Shown: positions 9,378 to 22,762, counted from the stretch's first letter. The stretch is DNA of 64,000 nt from Burkholderia cenocepacia (GCF_900446215.1 NZ_UAQZ01000015.1:186001-250000), one strand, 5' to 3'. Numbers and translations: made by a program. The notes: generated by a model not told the origin, from the letters alone.

Positions 9378-9421
9378 AAAATTTTCCCGCATTTCCCGCC
9401 CAAGCCTGAAGCAGGTGCACG

Positions 9422-10384
9422 ATGAGCAGCCACAGCCATGATGGCCTGATGGTCTTTACTGGCAACGCGAATCCCGCGCTCGCCCAGGAAGTCGTCAATA
9501 TCCTTGGTATCCCCCTCGGCAAAGCAATGGTCAGCCGTTTCTCCGACGGCGAGATCCAGGTCGAGATCCAGGAAAACGTGCGCGGCAAGGACGTCTTCGT
9601 CCTGCAATCCACGTGCGCACCGACGAACGACAACCTGATGGAACTGATGATCATGGTCGATGCGCTCAAGCGCGCATCCGCTGGCCGGATCACTGCTGCC
9701 ATCCCCTACTTCGGCTATGCCCGTCAGGATCGCCGCCCGCGTTCGGCGCGCGTCGCGATCTCGGCGAAGGTCATCGCGAACATGCTGGAAATCGCCGGCG
9801 TCGAGCGGATCATCACGATGGATCTGCACGCCGACCAGATTCAAGGCTTCTTCGACATCCCGGTCGACAACATCTACGCCACGCCGATCCTGCTGGGCGA
9901 CCTGCGCAAGCAGAACTACTCGGATCTGCTCGTCGTGTCGCCGGACGTCGGCGGCGTCGTGCGTGCCCGTGCACTCGCGAAGCAGCTCAACTGCGATCTC
10001 GCGATCATCGACAAGCGTCGTCCGAAGGCGAACGTCGCCGAAGTGATGAACATCATCGGTGAAGTCGAAGGCCGCACCTGCGTGATCATGGACGACATGG
10101 TCGATACGGCCGGCACGCTGTGCAAGGCCGCGCAAGTGCTGAAGGACCGCGGTGCGAAGCAGGTGTTCGCGTACGCGACGCATCCGGTGCTGTCCGGCGG
10201 CGCCGCCGATCGCATCGCCGCGTCGGCACTCGACGAGCTCGTCGTCACCGATACGATTCCGCTGTCGGCCGAATCGCTGGCCTGCTCGAAGATCCGCTCG
10301 CTGACGAGCGCGAGCCTGCTGGCCGAAACGTTCTCGCGGATTCGCCGCGGCGATTCGGTGATGTCGCTGTTCGCGGAATCCTGA
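9422..10384 (+). CDS. prs: Ribose-phosphate pyrophosphokinase
   Basis: The 320-residue enzyme makes PRPP from ribose-5-phosphate and ATP for nucleotide, histidine and tryptophan synthesis. The PRPP-binding loop [10 protein letters not shown] and the flexible-loop region around [14 protein letters not shown] are both present, along with the conserved SDGEIQVEI near the N-terminus. It starts 44 bp after the tRNA and ends just before a strong terminator. The ispE-tRNA-prs-rplY-pth order is conserved in Burkholderia. Confidence 0.97.
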   Translation: MSSHSHDGLMVFTGNANPALAQEVVNILGIPLGKAMVSRFSDGEIQVEIQENVRGKDVFVLQSTCAPTNDNLMELMIMVDALKRASAGRITAAIPYFGYARQDRRPRSARVAISAKVIANMLEIAGVERIITMDLHADQIQGFFDIPVDNIYATPILLGDLRKQNYSDLLVVSPDVGGVVRARALAKQLNCDLAIIDKRRPKANVAEVMNIIGEVEGRTCVIMDDMVDTAGTLCKAAQVLKDRGAKQVFAYATHPVLSGGAADRIAASALDELVVTDTIPLSAESLACSKIRSLTSASLLAETFSRIRRGDSVMSLFAES

Positions 10385-10412
10385 TCGCGAATCGACTGAA
10401 CAAAGCATGCGC

Positions 10413-10443
10413 AGAAAGCGAAGCGGCGACGCTTCGCTTTTTG
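10413..10443 (+). terminator. Rho-independent terminator after prs
   Basis: A perfect 10-bp stem (10415-10424 with 10431-10440) with a six-base loop runs into a T-tract. Confidence 0.88.
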
Positions 10444-10545
10444 CACAATCGGACGGGATAGACGAAACCCCGGCCGTTTCATCGGGGGCCACCAGTTGAT
10501 GGCCCCGTTTTACTGCCTGGTCGCGGGCAGCCATTGGAGAATCAC

Positions 10546-11151
10546 ATGAAAGTCGTCGCTTTCGAGCGCCAACAGCAAGGTACGGGTGCGAGCCGCCGCC
10601 TGCGCAACGCCGGTAAGACCACGGGTATCGTTTACGGTGGCGAAGCAGCCCCGCAAAAGATCGAACTCGATCACAACGCCCTGTGGCACGCCCTGAAGAA
10701 GGAAGCTTTCCACTCGTCGATCCTCGACCTCGAAGTGGCCGGCCAGTCGCAACAGGTTCTGCTGCGCGACGTGCAATACCACCCGTTCAAGCAACTGGTG
10801 CTGCACGTGGACTTCCAGCGCGTCGACGCGAAGAAGAAGCTGCACACGAAGGTGCCGCTGCACTTCCTGAACGCTGAAGTCAGCCCGGCCGTGAAGCTGT
10901 CGAGCGCGATCGTTTCGCACGTCGCGACGGAAATCGAAGTCGAGTGCCTGCCGGCTGCCCTGCCGGAGTTCCTCGAAGTCGACCTGTCGAAGATCGAAGC
11001 CGGTCAGTCGCTGCACGCGAAGGACATCGCACTGCCGAAGGGCGTGACGCTGGTCGCGCACGTCGACGCGGAAAACCCGGTTGTCGCCTCGGCGACGGTC
11101 CCGGCTGGCGCCGTGTCGGACGCAGCAGAAGGCGAAACGCCGGCTGCCTAA
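10546..11151 (+). CDS. rplY: 50S ribosomal protein L25/general stress protein Ctc
   Basis: The 201-residue protein is the long CTC form of L25: an N-terminal 5S rRNA-binding domain ([21 protein letters not shown]) plus a C-terminal TL5-type domain and an alanine-rich tail. The start at ATG 10546 follows the ribosome site TTGGAGA; an upstream in-frame ATG at 10534 overlaps that site and is rejected. Codon use is highly biased, as expected for a ribosomal protein. Flanking terminators suggest a single-gene transcript. Confidence 0.95.
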   Translation: MKVVAFERQQQGTGASRRLRNAGKTTGIVYGGEAAPQKIELDHNALWHALKKEAFHSSILDLEVAGQSQQVLLRDVQYHPFKQLVLHVDFQRVDAKKKLHTKVPLHFLNAEVSPAVKLSSAIVSHVATEIEVECLPAALPEFLEVDLSKIEAGQSLHAKDIALPKGVTLVAHVDAENPVVASATVPAGAVSDAAEGETPAA

Positions 11152-11200
11152 GCGGCTGCGTACGCGCCCCCTCGATCCGTTTCACGAAACGGTCGACGCA

Positions 11201-11231
11201 ACCCGCCGCGGCTTGCCCGGCGGGTTTTTCT
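11201..11231 (+). terminator. Rho-independent terminator after rplY
   Basis: Stem CCCGCCG (11202-11208) pairs with CGGCGGG (11218-11224), followed by TTTTTC and further T residues. Confidence 0.85.
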
Positions 11232-11271
11232 TTTTCTGCGCCCAGGCGGCCGTTGCCGCCTTCGAAACGTC

Positions 11272-11871
11272 ATGATCAAACTGATCGTCGGCCTCGGCAA
11301 TCCCGGGGCGGAATATACCGCGACGCGCCACAACGCCGGCTTCTGGCTGATCGACCAGCTCGCCCGCGAAGCCGGCACGACGCTGCGCGACGAACGCCGC
11401 TTCCACGGCTTCTATGCGAAAGCGCGCCTGCATGGCGAGGAAGTCCATCTGCTCGAGCCGCAGACCTACATGAACCGCTCCGGCCAGTCGGTCGTCGCGC
11501 TCGCGCAATTCTTCAAGATCCTGCCCGACCAGATCCTCGTCGCGCACGACGAGCTCGACCTGCCGCCCGGCACCGTGAAGCTGAAGCTCGGCGGCGGCAG
11601 CGGCGGCCACAACGGCCTCAAGGACATCACCGCGCACCTGTCGTCGCAGCAATACTGGCGGCTGCGGATCGGCATCGGCCATCCGCGCGACCTGATTCCG
11701 GAAAGCGCGCGCGCCGGCGCGAAGCCCGACGTCGCGAACTTCGTGCTGAAGCCGCCGCGCCGCGAGGAGCAGGACGTGATCGACGCATCGATCGAACGCG
11801 CGCTCGCCGTGATGCCGATGGTCGTCAAGGGCGAACTCGACCGCGCGACGATGCAGCTGCATCGCAACTGA
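11272..11871 (+). CDS. pth: Peptidyl-tRNA hydrolase
   Basis: The 199-residue enzyme frees tRNA from peptidyl-tRNAs that drop off ribosomes. The N-terminal [19 protein letters not shown] contains the catalytic histidine, and [13 protein letters not shown] is the second conserved block. Length matches the family. It follows rplY after a terminator and is followed by hisC 116 bp later. Confidence 0.96.
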   Translation: MIKLIVGLGNPGAEYTATRHNAGFWLIDQLAREAGTTLRDERRFHGFYAKARLHGEEVHLLEPQTYMNRSGQSVVALAQFFKILPDQILVAHDELDLPPGTVKLKLGGGSGGHNGLKDITAHLSSQQYWRLRIGIGHPRDLIPESARAGAKPDVANFVLKPPRREEQDVIDASIERALAVMPMVVKGELDRATMQLHRN

Positions 11872-11987
11872 CGCCCGTCGCACCCGCCTGGTGCATCGGC
11901 CGTCCGGCGCAACCGGGCGGCCTCGTCCGCCCCACCGCGACGCGCACATGCGGTAATCTCGACGTTTTGCCCGACAGGAGCCAAGCG

Positions 11988-13055
11988 GTGAGCCGTTACT
12001 GGAGCGACGTCGTTCAGCAACTCGTGCCTTACGTGCCGGGCGAACAGCCCGCGCTTGCGCACCCCGTCAAGCTGAACACCAACGAGAATCCCTATCCGCC
12101 GTCGCCGCGCGTCGTCGCGGCGATCGCCCGCGAACTCGGCGACACCGGCGACACGCTGCGCCGCTATCCGGACCCGGTCGCGCGCGCGCTGCGCGAGACG
12201 GTCGCGGCCCATCACCGCATCAAGCCCGAACAGGTGTTCGTCGGCAACGGCTCCGACGAGGTGCTCGCGCACACGTTCCAGGCGCTGCTCAAGCACGACC
12301 GGCCGCTGCGCTTCCCCGACATCACGTACAGCTTCTATCCGACCTACGCGCGCCTGTACGGCGTCGAGACCACGGTCGTGCCGCTCGCGGACGATTTCTC
12401 GATCCGTGTCGACGACTATCTCGACGACGCCGGCGGCGTGCTGTTTCCAAACCCGAATGCACCGACCGGGCGCGCGCTGCCGCTCGCGGACGTCGAGCGG
12501 ATCGCGGCCGCGAATCCGTCGTCGGTCGTCGTGATCGACGAAGCGTACGTCGATTTCGGCGCGCAGTCGGCCATTACGCTGATCGATCGCCATCCGAATC
12601 TGCTCGTCGTGCATACGACGTCGAAGGCGCGCTCGCTCGCGGGCATGCGCGTCGGCTTCGCGTTCGGCGATGCGGCGCTGATCGACGCGTTGAACCGCGT
12701 AAAGGACAGCTTCAACTCGTATCCGCTCGACCGGCTCGCGCAGGTCGCCGCGCAGGCCGCGTACGAAGACACCGACTATTTCAACGCCACCTGCCGGCGC
12801 GTGATCGACAGCCGGGCGCGGCTCACGCAGGCGCTCGACGCACTCGGCTTCGAGATCGTGCCGTCGGCCGCGAATTTCGTGTTCGCGCGCCATCCCGCGC
12901 ACGATGCGGGCGCGATCGCGGCGAAGCTGAAGGAACGGGAAATTTTCGTGCGGCACTTCCGGCTGCCGCGGATCGACCAGCATCTGCGCATCACCGTCGG
13001 CACCGATGCCGAATGCGACGCGCTCGTCGCGGCGTTGCGCGAGCTGCTGGCCTGA
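11988..13055 (+). CDS. hisC: Histidinol-phosphate aminotransferase
   Basis: The 355-residue PLP enzyme of fold type I converts imidazole-acetol phosphate to histidinol phosphate. Seen are [13 protein letters not shown] at the substrate region, VGNGSDEVL, and the PLP lysine in [15 protein letters not shown]. The start is GTG 11988 after ACAGGAG; the open frame continues far upstream, but that part has no homology I recognise. It lies outside any his operon here, so it is probably one of several HisC paralogues and may also act on aromatic amino acids. Confidence 0.9.
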   Translation: MSRYWSDVVQQLVPYVPGEQPALAHPVKLNTNENPYPPSPRVVAAIARELGDTGDTLRRYPDPVARALRETVAAHHRIKPEQVFVGNGSDEVLAHTFQALLKHDRPLRFPDITYSFYPTYARLYGVETTVVPLADDFSIRVDDYLDDAGGVLFPNPNAPTGRALPLADVERIAAANPSSVVVIDEAYVDFGAQSAITLIDRHPNLLVVHTTSKARSLAGMRVGFAFGDAALIDALNRVKDSFNSYPLDRLAQVAAQAAYEDTDYFNATCRRVIDSRARLTQALDALGFEIVPSAANFVFARHPAHDAGAIAAKLKEREIFVRHFRLPRIDQHLRITVGTDAECDALVAALRELLA

Positions 13056-13065
13056 TACGGAAGAA

Positions 13066-13085
13066 CCGGCGCCGAATGGCGCCGG
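13066..13085. other. GC hairpin between convergent hisC and ferredoxin genes
   Basis: CCGGCGCC (13066-13073) pairs with GGCGCCGG (13078-13085) around GAAT. There is no T-tract, so termination here would be weak or Rho-assisted. Confidence 0.45.
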
Positions 13086-13132
13086 GCTGAAAGCGCGACG
13101 CGCGCGCCACTCAAGCGCGCGTCAGCGCCGGA

Positions 13133-13414
<282 letters not shown>

Positions 13415-13458
13415 TCAGGCCGGCGGCCGGCTTCGCAACGAAACCGGCCGGCGCCGCA

Positions 13459-14067
<609 letters not shown>

Positions 14068-14682
14068 TTATTCATCATTTTCGCGCCGCAGCAAATGATA
14101 GTGAACCGCACCGGCCTTGCCGTGCTTCACCACCTGCCAGCCTGCGAGCGCGTCGTGCGCGGCCGGATCGAGTTCCGCCCCCGTTTCGACGTACAACGCG
14201 CCACCCGCCGCGACGAGCGGCGCCGACAGCGCGATCGCACGCTCGAGCGCGGCCAGGTCGTCGAACGGCGGATCGAGGAACACGACGTCGAACGCGCCCG
14301 GCGTCAGGCCGGCCGCGAGCCGCAGCGCATCGGCTTCGGCGATCTCGACCGAACGGGCGCCGAGCTTGTCCTTGATCGCCCGCAACTGCTGCGCGGCGCG
14401 CGGATGACGCTCGACCATCACGACGCTCGCCGCGCCGCGCGACGCGGCCTCGAAGCCGAGCGCGCCGGTGCCCGCGAACAGGTCGAGGCAGCGGCGGCCT
14501 TCGAGATCCTGGCCGAGCCAGTTGAACAGCGTCTCGCGCACGCGATCGGGGGTCGGGCGCAAGCCGTCGAGATCGAGCACCGCGAGCGGCGTGCGTTTCC
14601 AGTCGCCGCCGATGATGCGGATCGTGTGCGGCTTGCCGCGGCCGGGAGAGGCCGCGGGGCGGCCGGAAGAGGAACGGGACAT
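14068..14682 (-). CDS. rsmD: 16S rRNA (guanine-966-N2)-methyltransferase RsmD
   Basis: The 204-residue SAM-dependent methyltransferase has the SAM motif LDLFAGTGALGFEAASRG and the catalytic VVFLDPPFDD. The conserved start RIIGGDWKRTPL follows a short basic N-terminal stretch. I took the ATG at 14682; the frame remains open far upstream only because of GC-rich composition. It is divergent from ftsY, as in many proteobacteria. Confidence 0.94.
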   Translation of the reverse strand: MSRSSSGRPAASPGRGKPHTIRIIGGDWKRTPLAVLDLDGLRPTPDRVRETLFNWLGQDLEGRRCLDLFAGTGALGFEAASRGAASVVMVERHPRAAQQLRAIKDKLGARSVEIAEADALRLAAGLTPGAFDVVFLDPPFDDLAALERAIALSAPLVAAGGALYVETGAELDPAAHDALAGWQVVKHGKAGAVHYHLLRRENDE

Positions 14683-14898
14683 ACGGGATATCGACAACGG
14701 AGGGACCGGGCACGCGCAGGGGCGCGCCGCCAAACAGGCGCACGTTACCACAGCGGCGACGCGCACTGACGCGAGCGCCACGCCGCACTGATAAAATGCA
14801 CGGTTTCGGCCGCCGTGCGCCGCGCCCGCGCGAACGCAGAACGGCCCGTCCGGCGCCCCGCTCCCGGCGGCGGCCCGCCCTCTTCCCGACGTCAGACC

Positions 14899-16059
14899 AT
14901 GTTCAGTTTCTTCAAACGATTCAAGAAAACGCAGGAGCCCGATCCGGCGGAATCGCAATCGGCCGACGCGCAGCAAGCGGACGAAGCGTCCGACGCCGAC
15001 GCGCCCGTGCTCGACGCGCCGCCCGCGGCCAGCGTGCCGCCAGCGCCCGCGCAACCGGCTGCGCCGGCCGTCGTGATGACCGTCACGCCGACCAACGACG
15101 GCCGCGACGAAGTCGTCGAGACGGTCGAGATCGTGCCGCCGCCGCTGCAGGACGCGTCCGCGAAGAAGTCGTGGCTCGCGCGCCTGAAGACGGGGCTCGC
15201 GAAGACGGGCTCGAGCATCACCGGCGTCTTCGTCAACACGAAGATCGACGAGGATCTGTACGAGGAGCTCGAAACCGCGCTGCTGATGTCCGACGCGGGC
15301 GTCGACGCGACCGAATACCTGCTCGGCGCGCTGCGCGAAAAGGTGCGCGCGGGCCGGCTGACCGATCCGCAGCAGGTGAAGGCTGCGCTGCACGACCTGC
15401 TCGTCGAGCTGCTGACGCCGCTCGAGAAATCGCTGATGCTCGGCCGCGCGCAGCCGCTCGTGATGATGATCACCGGCGTGAACGGCGCAGGCAAGACGAC
15501 CAGCATCGGCAAGCTCGCGAAGCACCTGCAGAGCTTCGACCAGTCGGTGCTGCTGGCTGCCGGCGACACGTTCCGCGCGGCCGCGCGCGAACAGCTGGCG
15601 GTCTGGGGCGAGCGCAACAACGTGACGGTCGTGCAGCAGGAGAGCGGCGATCCGGCCGCGGTGATCTTCGACGCGGTCAGCGCCGCGCGCGCGCGCAAGA
15701 TCGACGTGATGATGGCCGACACGGCCGGCCGCCTGCCGACGCAGCTGCATCTGATGGAGGAGCTGAAGAAGGTGAAGCGCGTGATCGCGAAGGCGCACGA
15801 CGGCGCGCCGCACGAAGTGCTGCTGGTGATCGACGCGAACACCGGCCAGAACGCGCTCACGCAGGTGAAGGCCTTCGACGACGCGCTGGGCCTGACCGGC
15901 CTGATCGTCACGAAGCTCGACGGCACCGCGAAGGGCGGGATTCTCGCCGCGATCGCGCGGCAACGGCCGGTGCCCGTCTACTTCATCGGCGTCGGCGAGA
16001 AGGTCGAGGACCTGCAGCCGTTCAGCGCGGTGGAATTCGCGGACGCGCTGCTCGGCTGA
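14899..16059 (+). CDS. ftsY: Signal recognition particle receptor FtsY
   Basis: The 386-residue GTPase docks SRP-ribosome complexes at the inner membrane. An acidic, Ala/Pro-rich A domain fills residues 1-85 (start FSFFKRFKK). The NG domain then shows GVNGAGKTTSIGKLA (G1), GDTFRAAAREQL, DTAGR (G3) and TKLDGTAKGG (G4). ATG 14899 gives the characteristic basic-aromatic N-terminus; a longer frame upstream is not convincing. Confidence 0.96.
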   Translation: MFSFFKRFKKTQEPDPAESQSADAQQADEASDADAPVLDAPPAASVPPAPAQPAAPAVVMTVTPTNDGRDEVVETVEIVPPPLQDASAKKSWLARLKTGLAKTGSSITGVFVNTKIDEDLYEELETALLMSDAGVDATEYLLGALREKVRAGRLTDPQQVKAALHDLLVELLTPLEKSLMLGRAQPLVMMITGVNGAGKTTSIGKLAKHLQSFDQSVLLAAGDTFRAAAREQLAVWGERNNVTVVQQESGDPAAVIFDAVSAARARKIDVMMADTAGRLPTQLHLMEELKKVKRVIAKAHDGAPHEVLLVIDANTGQNALTQVKAFDDALGLTGLIVTKLDGTAKGGILAAIARQRPVPVYFIGVGEKVEDLQPFSAVEFADALLG

Positions 16060-16081
16060 ACGCCGCCGGCCTGCATCGCAC

Positions 16082-16105
16082 GGGGCGCCTTCGGGCGCCC
16101 TTTTT
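16082..16105 (+). terminator. Rho-independent terminator after ftsY
   Basis: GGGCGCC (16083-16089) pairs with GGCGCCC (16094-16100) around TTCG, followed by five T. Confidence 0.88.
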
Positions 16106-16144
16106 CATGCGCGCCCGATCATGCTCGCCACGGGCGCGCCGCGC

Positions 16145-16789
16145 TCATTCCGCGTCGGGCTGCGCGCCCGGCTCGGCGGCCTTGAACGCGTCGATCGTCG
16201 CCGCATGGTCGACGATCCGCTGGATCGTCGGGAAGCGCGTCGTGTCGATCGAGAAGCGGTTCGCGTTGAACACCTGCGGCACGAGGCACACGTCGGCGAG
16301 CGTCGGCGTGTCGCCGAAGCACAGCTTGCCGGTGCGCGGGTCGTTCGCGAGACGCGCCTCGAGCGTTTCGAAGCCCGCCTCGATCCAGTGCCGGTACCAC
16401 GCGTTCTTTGCGTCCTCGGGCACCTTCAGCGTGTGCTTCAGGTACTTGAGCACGCGCAGGTTGTTGAGCGGGTGGATTTCGCACGCGATCTGCAGCGCGA
16501 CCGCGCGCACGTACGCACGATCGACCGGCTGCTTCGGCAGGAGCGCGGGCTCGGGATGGGTTTCGTCGAGATATTCGATGATCGCGAGCGACTGCTGCAG
16601 CGTCGCGTCGCCATCGATCAGCGTCGGCACGACCGCATCCGGATTCAGCGCGCGGTACGCGTCCTTCAGTTGCTCGCCGCCATCGCGCAGCATGTGCACG
16701 GGCGCATAGTCGAACGGCAACTGCTTGAGGTTCAGGGCGATCCGCACGCGGTACGACGCGGAACTGCGGAAATAGCTGTAGAGCTTCAT
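16145..16789 (-). CDS. maiA: Maleylacetoacetate isomerase-like glutathione S-transferase
   Basis: The 214-residue protein has the zeta-class GST thioredoxin-fold motif YSYFRSSASYRVRIALN, with SSxSxRVR binding glutathione, and the helical C-terminal domain. Zeta GSTs isomerise maleylacetoacetate in tyrosine catabolism, but this gene is not beside homogentisate genes here, so a maleylpyruvate or other substrate is possible. I chose ATG 16789 at the conserved MKLYSYF. Confidence 0.85.
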   Translation of the reverse strand: MKLYSYFRSSASYRVRIALNLKQLPFDYAPVHMLRDGGEQLKDAYRALNPDAVVPTLIDGDATLQQSLAIIEYLDETHPEPALLPKQPVDRAYVRAVALQIACEIHPLNNLRVLKYLKHTLKVPEDAKNAWYRHWIEAGFETLEARLANDPRTGKLCFGDTPTLADVCLVPQVFNANRFSIDTTRFPTIQRIVDHAATIDAFKAAEPGAQPDAE

Positions 16790-16968
16790 GGGATGTCTCT
16801 CGTAGTCGTATTCGGTCGGCAGCGGCACGGGCGCGGCGCAGCCGGTGCGCGCGCCGCCGGGAACCAGAGTGTAGCGCGGCACGATGCGCGCCCGCGCCCG
16901 TGCGATACTCGGGACATTCCTCACCGCTCACCGCGCGGCCCGATGCCGGCCGCCCGCCCCACGTTCCG

Positions 16969-17943
16969 ATGACCGCTTCCCACGATCCCGCCGCCGCTCC
17001 GTTCCCTTGCGCCCGCTTCATCAAGGAAATCGGCCGCGGCCCGCACGGCGCGCGCGCCCTGTCCGCCGAGGACACGTTCACGCTCTATCGCGCGATGCTC
17101 GATGCGCGCGTGTCGGACGTCGAACTCGGCGCGATCCTGATCGCCTATCGGCTGAAGGGCGAATCCGCCGACGAACTGGCCGCGATGCTCGCCGCCGCGC
17201 AGGCGTCGTTCGAGCCGGTGCACGTGCAGGACGCCGCGTTCCGCCCGGTGTCGATTCCGAGCTACAACGGCGCGCGCAAGCAACCGAACCTCGTGCCGCT
17301 GCTCGCGCTGCTGCTCGCGCGCGAAGGCGTGCCGGTGCTCGTGCATGGGGTCGAGCAGGATCCGGGCCGCGTGACGAGCGCCGAGATCTTCTCGGCGCTG
17401 TCGCTCCCGCCGTCGACGTCGCACGATGCGATCGAGGACACGCTCGCCGAACGCCGCGTCGCGTTCGCGCCGATCGACGTGCTGGCGCCGCGCATCGCGC
17501 ACCTGCTGTCGATGCGCAGCGTGCTCGGCGTGCGCAACTCGACGCATACGCTCGTGAAGATCCTGCAGCCGTTCGCGCCGGCCGGGCTGCGGCTCGTCAA
17601 CTACACGCACCCGCCGTACCGTGACAGCCTCGCGCAGTTGTTCCGCGATCATCCGGACGCCGCGCTCGGCGGCGCGCTGCTCGCGCGCGGCACCGAAGGC
17701 GAAGCGGTGGCCGACACGCGGCGCCAGGTGCAGGTCGACTGGCTGCATGACGGCGTGTGCGACACGCTGATCGAGGCCGAGCGTTCGTCGACCGACGCAC
17801 CGCCCGTCGCGCTGCCCGAGTCGCGCGATGCGGCGACCACGGCCGCGTGGACGGACGCCGTGCTGCGCGGCGAGGTGCCGGTGCCCGACACCGTGGCGCG
17901 CCAGGTCGCGACGATCGTGCAGGTCGCCCGCATCGCGCGCTGA
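16969..17943 (+). CDS. ybiB: YbiB/TrpD2-family DNA-binding protein
   Basis: The 324-residue protein has the glycosyltransferase family 3 (anthranilate phosphoribosyltransferase-like) layout: an N-terminal helical domain (ARALSAEDTFTLYRAML, LGAILIAYRLKGES) and a larger domain. The PRPP-binding motifs of true TrpD are altered. E. coli YbiB of this family binds nucleic acid and is SOS-induced; a role here is inferred only. Start ATG 16969 matches the family N-terminus. It is divergent from the GST gene. Confidence 0.82.
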   Translation: MTASHDPAAAPFPCARFIKEIGRGPHGARALSAEDTFTLYRAMLDARVSDVELGAILIAYRLKGESADELAAMLAAAQASFEPVHVQDAAFRPVSIPSYNGARKQPNLVPLLALLLAREGVPVLVHGVEQDPGRVTSAEIFSALSLPPSTSHDAIEDTLAERRVAFAPIDVLAPRIAHLLSMRSVLGVRNSTHTLVKILQPFAPAGLRLVNYTHPPYRDSLAQLFRDHPDAALGGALLARGTEGEAVADTRRQVQVDWLHDGVCDTLIEAERSSTDAPPVALPESRDAATTAAWTDAVLRGEVPVPDTVARQVATIVQVARIAR

Positions 17944-17967
17944 CGACCTGCCCCTTTATCCCGACAT

Positions 17968-17997
17968 TTGACACGCGAGCGCATCCTGGCATAGAGT
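17968..17997 (+). promoter_or_regulatory. Candidate promoter of the leucine leader and leuA
   Basis: TTGACA at 17968-17973 and TAGAGT at 17992-17997 are 18 bp apart. A start about 7 bp after the -10 box would fall at or next to the leader ATG at 18005, predicting a leaderless or nearly leaderless transcript. Confidence 0.55.
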
Positions 17998-18004
17998 GGC
18001 CGTC

Positions 18005-19958
<1,954 letters not shown>

Positions 19959-20044
19959 ACGCGGGGCTTCGATGCAGGGTTGAAACGTCAGCGAGCGGGG
20001 CGTGACCGCCCGTGCGACGCGCGATCCGCGCCGCACGCGGCAAC

Positions 20045-20068
20045 AAAAAGCGGCTCAGAAGGCCGCTT
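20045..20068 (-). terminator. Terminator for the NTF2-like gene
   Basis: On the minus strand AAGCGGC (20068-20062) pairs with GCCGCTT (20054-20048) and is followed by a T-run (the A-tract 20045-20049). It may also help end leuA transcription from the other side. Confidence 0.75.
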
Positions 20069-20101
20069 CGGTCGGGACATGAAAAAGCGCGTTACCCGCG
20101 C

Positions 20102-20485
20102 TCACGCCTCGGTCGCGCACCGCGTCGCCTGCCACGCGAACAGGCTCCAGCGACCGTGGTCGTGCGTGTGGACGGACGTATAGGCAATCGGGAACACGAG
20201 GCCGCCGTTGTTGGTTTCCATCTCGATCAACGCGCGCCCGGTCACGACGCAGGTCTCGTCGCCGACCGGCAGCACGTCCTGCGACTGGATTTCGATCTGG
20301 CGATAGCGGCGGCGGCCGGCGACGATGGCGTCGATGAACTGCTGCTTGGTTTCGCGTTTGCCGTTGGTATGGACGAAAAACACCTTGTCCGACAACAGCG
20401 CGTCGAGCGCCTCGCCGTCGCCGTCCACCATCGCCCGGAACCGGTCGCGCTCGAGCGCGCGGATCGCATCGACCACCTTCGCCAT
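20102..20485 (-). CDS. NTF2-like/SnoaL-type small protein
   Basis: The 127-residue protein shows the NTF2 cone-fold pattern of DUF4440/SnoaL-like proteins: ALERDRFRAMVDGDGEALDALLSDKVFFVHTNG, then KQQFIDAIVAG and a mixed sheet ending in the tryptophan-containing WSLFAWQATR. Such proteins include ketosteroid isomerase-like enzymes and ligand-binding domains; no catalytic role can be assigned. Start at 20485 gives MAKVVDAIRALE. It follows pagL by 45 bp and could be co-transcribed with it. Confidence 0.75.
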   Translation of the reverse strand: MAKVVDAIRALERDRFRAMVDGDGEALDALLSDKVFFVHTNGKRETKQQFIDAIVAGRRRYRQIEIQSQDVLPVGDETCVVTGRALIEMETNNGGLVFPIAYTSVHTHDHGRWSLFAWQATRCATEA

Positions 20486-20530
20486 CGCCTGACTCCTCGG
20501 CAACGCGCCCGCCTTGCACGGGCGTACGGA

Positions 20531-21100
20531 TCAGAAGTTGTACTGCAGGTAGAACTGGTGGAAATTTATACCAGGATTCGGCTCTTTGATACCCGCGTTA
20601 GACACATGTTCAAAACGGTAGCCGACCTGATACTGTTGCCGTTGGCCGAACTGCACGCCCACGCCGCCCGTCGGCGCGAACTGGAACGCGGTCGACAGCG
20701 AGAAATTGTCCGAGATCGTCGGGTGCGTCAGGAGCCGGACGCCGCCGCCCGCCTCGATGAACGGGCGAATCTGCCCGCTGCTCTTGATGAAGCGGAACAT
20801 CGGCGTCACGCCGAACTCGCCGATGCTGCTGTGGACGTTGCCGCCCGTGTGCCAGTAGCCGGCATGCCCTTCGACGACGAACGCGAAGTGCCAGCCGCCG
20901 ACTTCCCACCAGTTCCAGCCCGGATCCCACACCACGCCGATATCGGCCTTGTCGACCCCGTGACGATCCGAAAACCCGCCGCCCGCCTGGATCCCCCAGC
21001 GATCCGCGAAAGCCGCACCCGATCCGCCCAGAAGAGACGCTGCCAGCATCGCATGCAGCACCAGCCGGCTGCGGGGCCGGCGATTCTTCTTATTGTTCAT
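20531..21100 (-). CDS. pagL: Lipid A 3-O-deacylase PagL
   Basis: The 189-residue outer-membrane protein begins with a signal peptide ending near AAFA|DRWG, giving an eight-strand beta-barrel of about 155 residues. The catalytic His-Ser pair appears in FEHVSNAGIKEPNPG close to the C-terminus, and the protein ends with an aromatic residue (QYNF) suitable for barrel assembly. PagL removes the 3-linked acyl chain of lipid A and changes endotoxin recognition. Start ATG 21100 follows the ribosome site TTGGAGTG. Confidence 0.88.
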   Translation of the reverse strand: MNNKKNRRPRSRLVLHAMLAASLLGGSGAAFADRWGIQAGGGFSDRHGVDKADIGVVWDPGWNWWEVGGWHFAFVVEGHAGYWHTGGNVHSSIGEFGVTPMFRFIKSSGQIRPFIEAGGGVRLLTHPTISDNFSLSTAFQFAPTGGVGVQFGQRQQYQVGYRFEHVSNAGIKEPNPGINFHQFYLQYNF

Positions 21101-21372
21101 CTGACACTCCAACTTTGTGGGTTGAATGGAGCCTGCCGCAACGGCCGGGCCCGAGCGAACTGAATGGTATGGTAAAGGACTTTTCGGATCGGCATCACGA
21201 AACGAAATGGCTTCCTTCCAAAACGACAAAAATCGAAATCGTCTACTGATTCCCATCAGAAACAACGGCTTACGGAACTTCGTGGCGCCACCCTGGTCGC
21301 AGAATAGACTATCGGCTCGACTGGTTCGATAGAAAAATGGGGAACTCCGATGCCCCCGCCCGCTCTAAGGAA
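21101..21372. other. Divergent pagL-rpoH intergenic region
   Basis: The region upstream of pagL and rpoH is less GC-rich than its surroundings and must hold both promoters. I found no small ORF or convincing stem-loop before the CIRCE element. Confidence 0.5.
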
Positions 21373-21399
21373 TTAGCACTCACCTTGCGGGAGTGCTAA
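21373..21399 (+). promoter_or_regulatory. CIRCE element (HrcA operator) upstream of rpoH
   Basis: TTAGCACTC (21373-21381) and GAGTGCTAA (21391-21399) form the perfect nine-base arms, separated by exactly nine bases, of the CIRCE consensus bound by the heat-shock repressor HrcA. It lies 62 bp before the rpoH start. The left arm can double as a -35 box (TTAGCA), with TAAGAT at 21397-21402 as -10, so HrcA would sit on the promoter. Confidence 0.93.
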
Positions 21400-21460
21400 G
21401 ATGATCCACGGAATCTCATTCGAGACCGGGGGTTTGTCCCTGATTCCAAAGGAGTTTTTA

Positions 21461-22396
<936 letters not shown>

Positions 22397-22422
22397 ATCG
22401 CGGCAATTTAGAGCGCTTCGTC

Positions 22423-22457
22423 GAAAACCGCTGCCTGACCGGCAGCGGTTTTTTTTC
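22423..22457 (+). terminator. Rho-independent terminator after rpoH
   Basis: A perfect 10-bp stem (22426-22435 with 22441-22450) with a five-base loop is followed by eight T. Confidence 0.92.
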
Positions 22458-22576
22458 GTCCGTTTTTCCGCTGCTTTTCCCCCGCTTTTCAACGCGTTTC
22501 ACACGCCGTTTCTACGCCGATTAATTGACCTGATTCATCGGATATTGCGTCATTTGCAGCGCCCTTCCACATAACC

Positions 22577-22590
22577 TTGATCCACCTCAA
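22577..22590 (+). promoter_or_regulatory. FNR/Anr-type box, one mismatch
   Basis: TTGAT-CCAC-CTCAA matches nine of ten positions of the FNR/Anr consensus TTGAT-N4-ATCAA. It lies in the rpoH-cydP gap, 173 bp before the end of which the cydP frame opens. The rest of the gap (22458-22762) shows no gene. Confidence 0.6.
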
Positions 22591-22762
22591 TTTTTACCCC
22601 ACGCTTCGCGACGGTCTGCCGCAGCGCAGCACTCGGCAGCGGAAAGCCGTCCTTTTAAAATTGGCATGTCAGGCGCAAAAGGATTAAAACAGCTTCACGG
22701 CCGTCACCAATCCGACGTAAAGTCGCCCCCAATCCGATCTCAATCGATTCAGGATAATCGCC

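Noticed and set aside
9301-10384. Genomic island inserted at tRNA-Gln
   Set aside because: No integrase, repeat of the tRNA 3' end or foreign genes follow; prs comes directly after, as in relatives.
16161-16924. Longer start for the GST gene, adding 45 residues
   Set aside because: The extra residues lie before the conserved thioredoxin-fold start MKLYSYF and enter the divergent promoter region.
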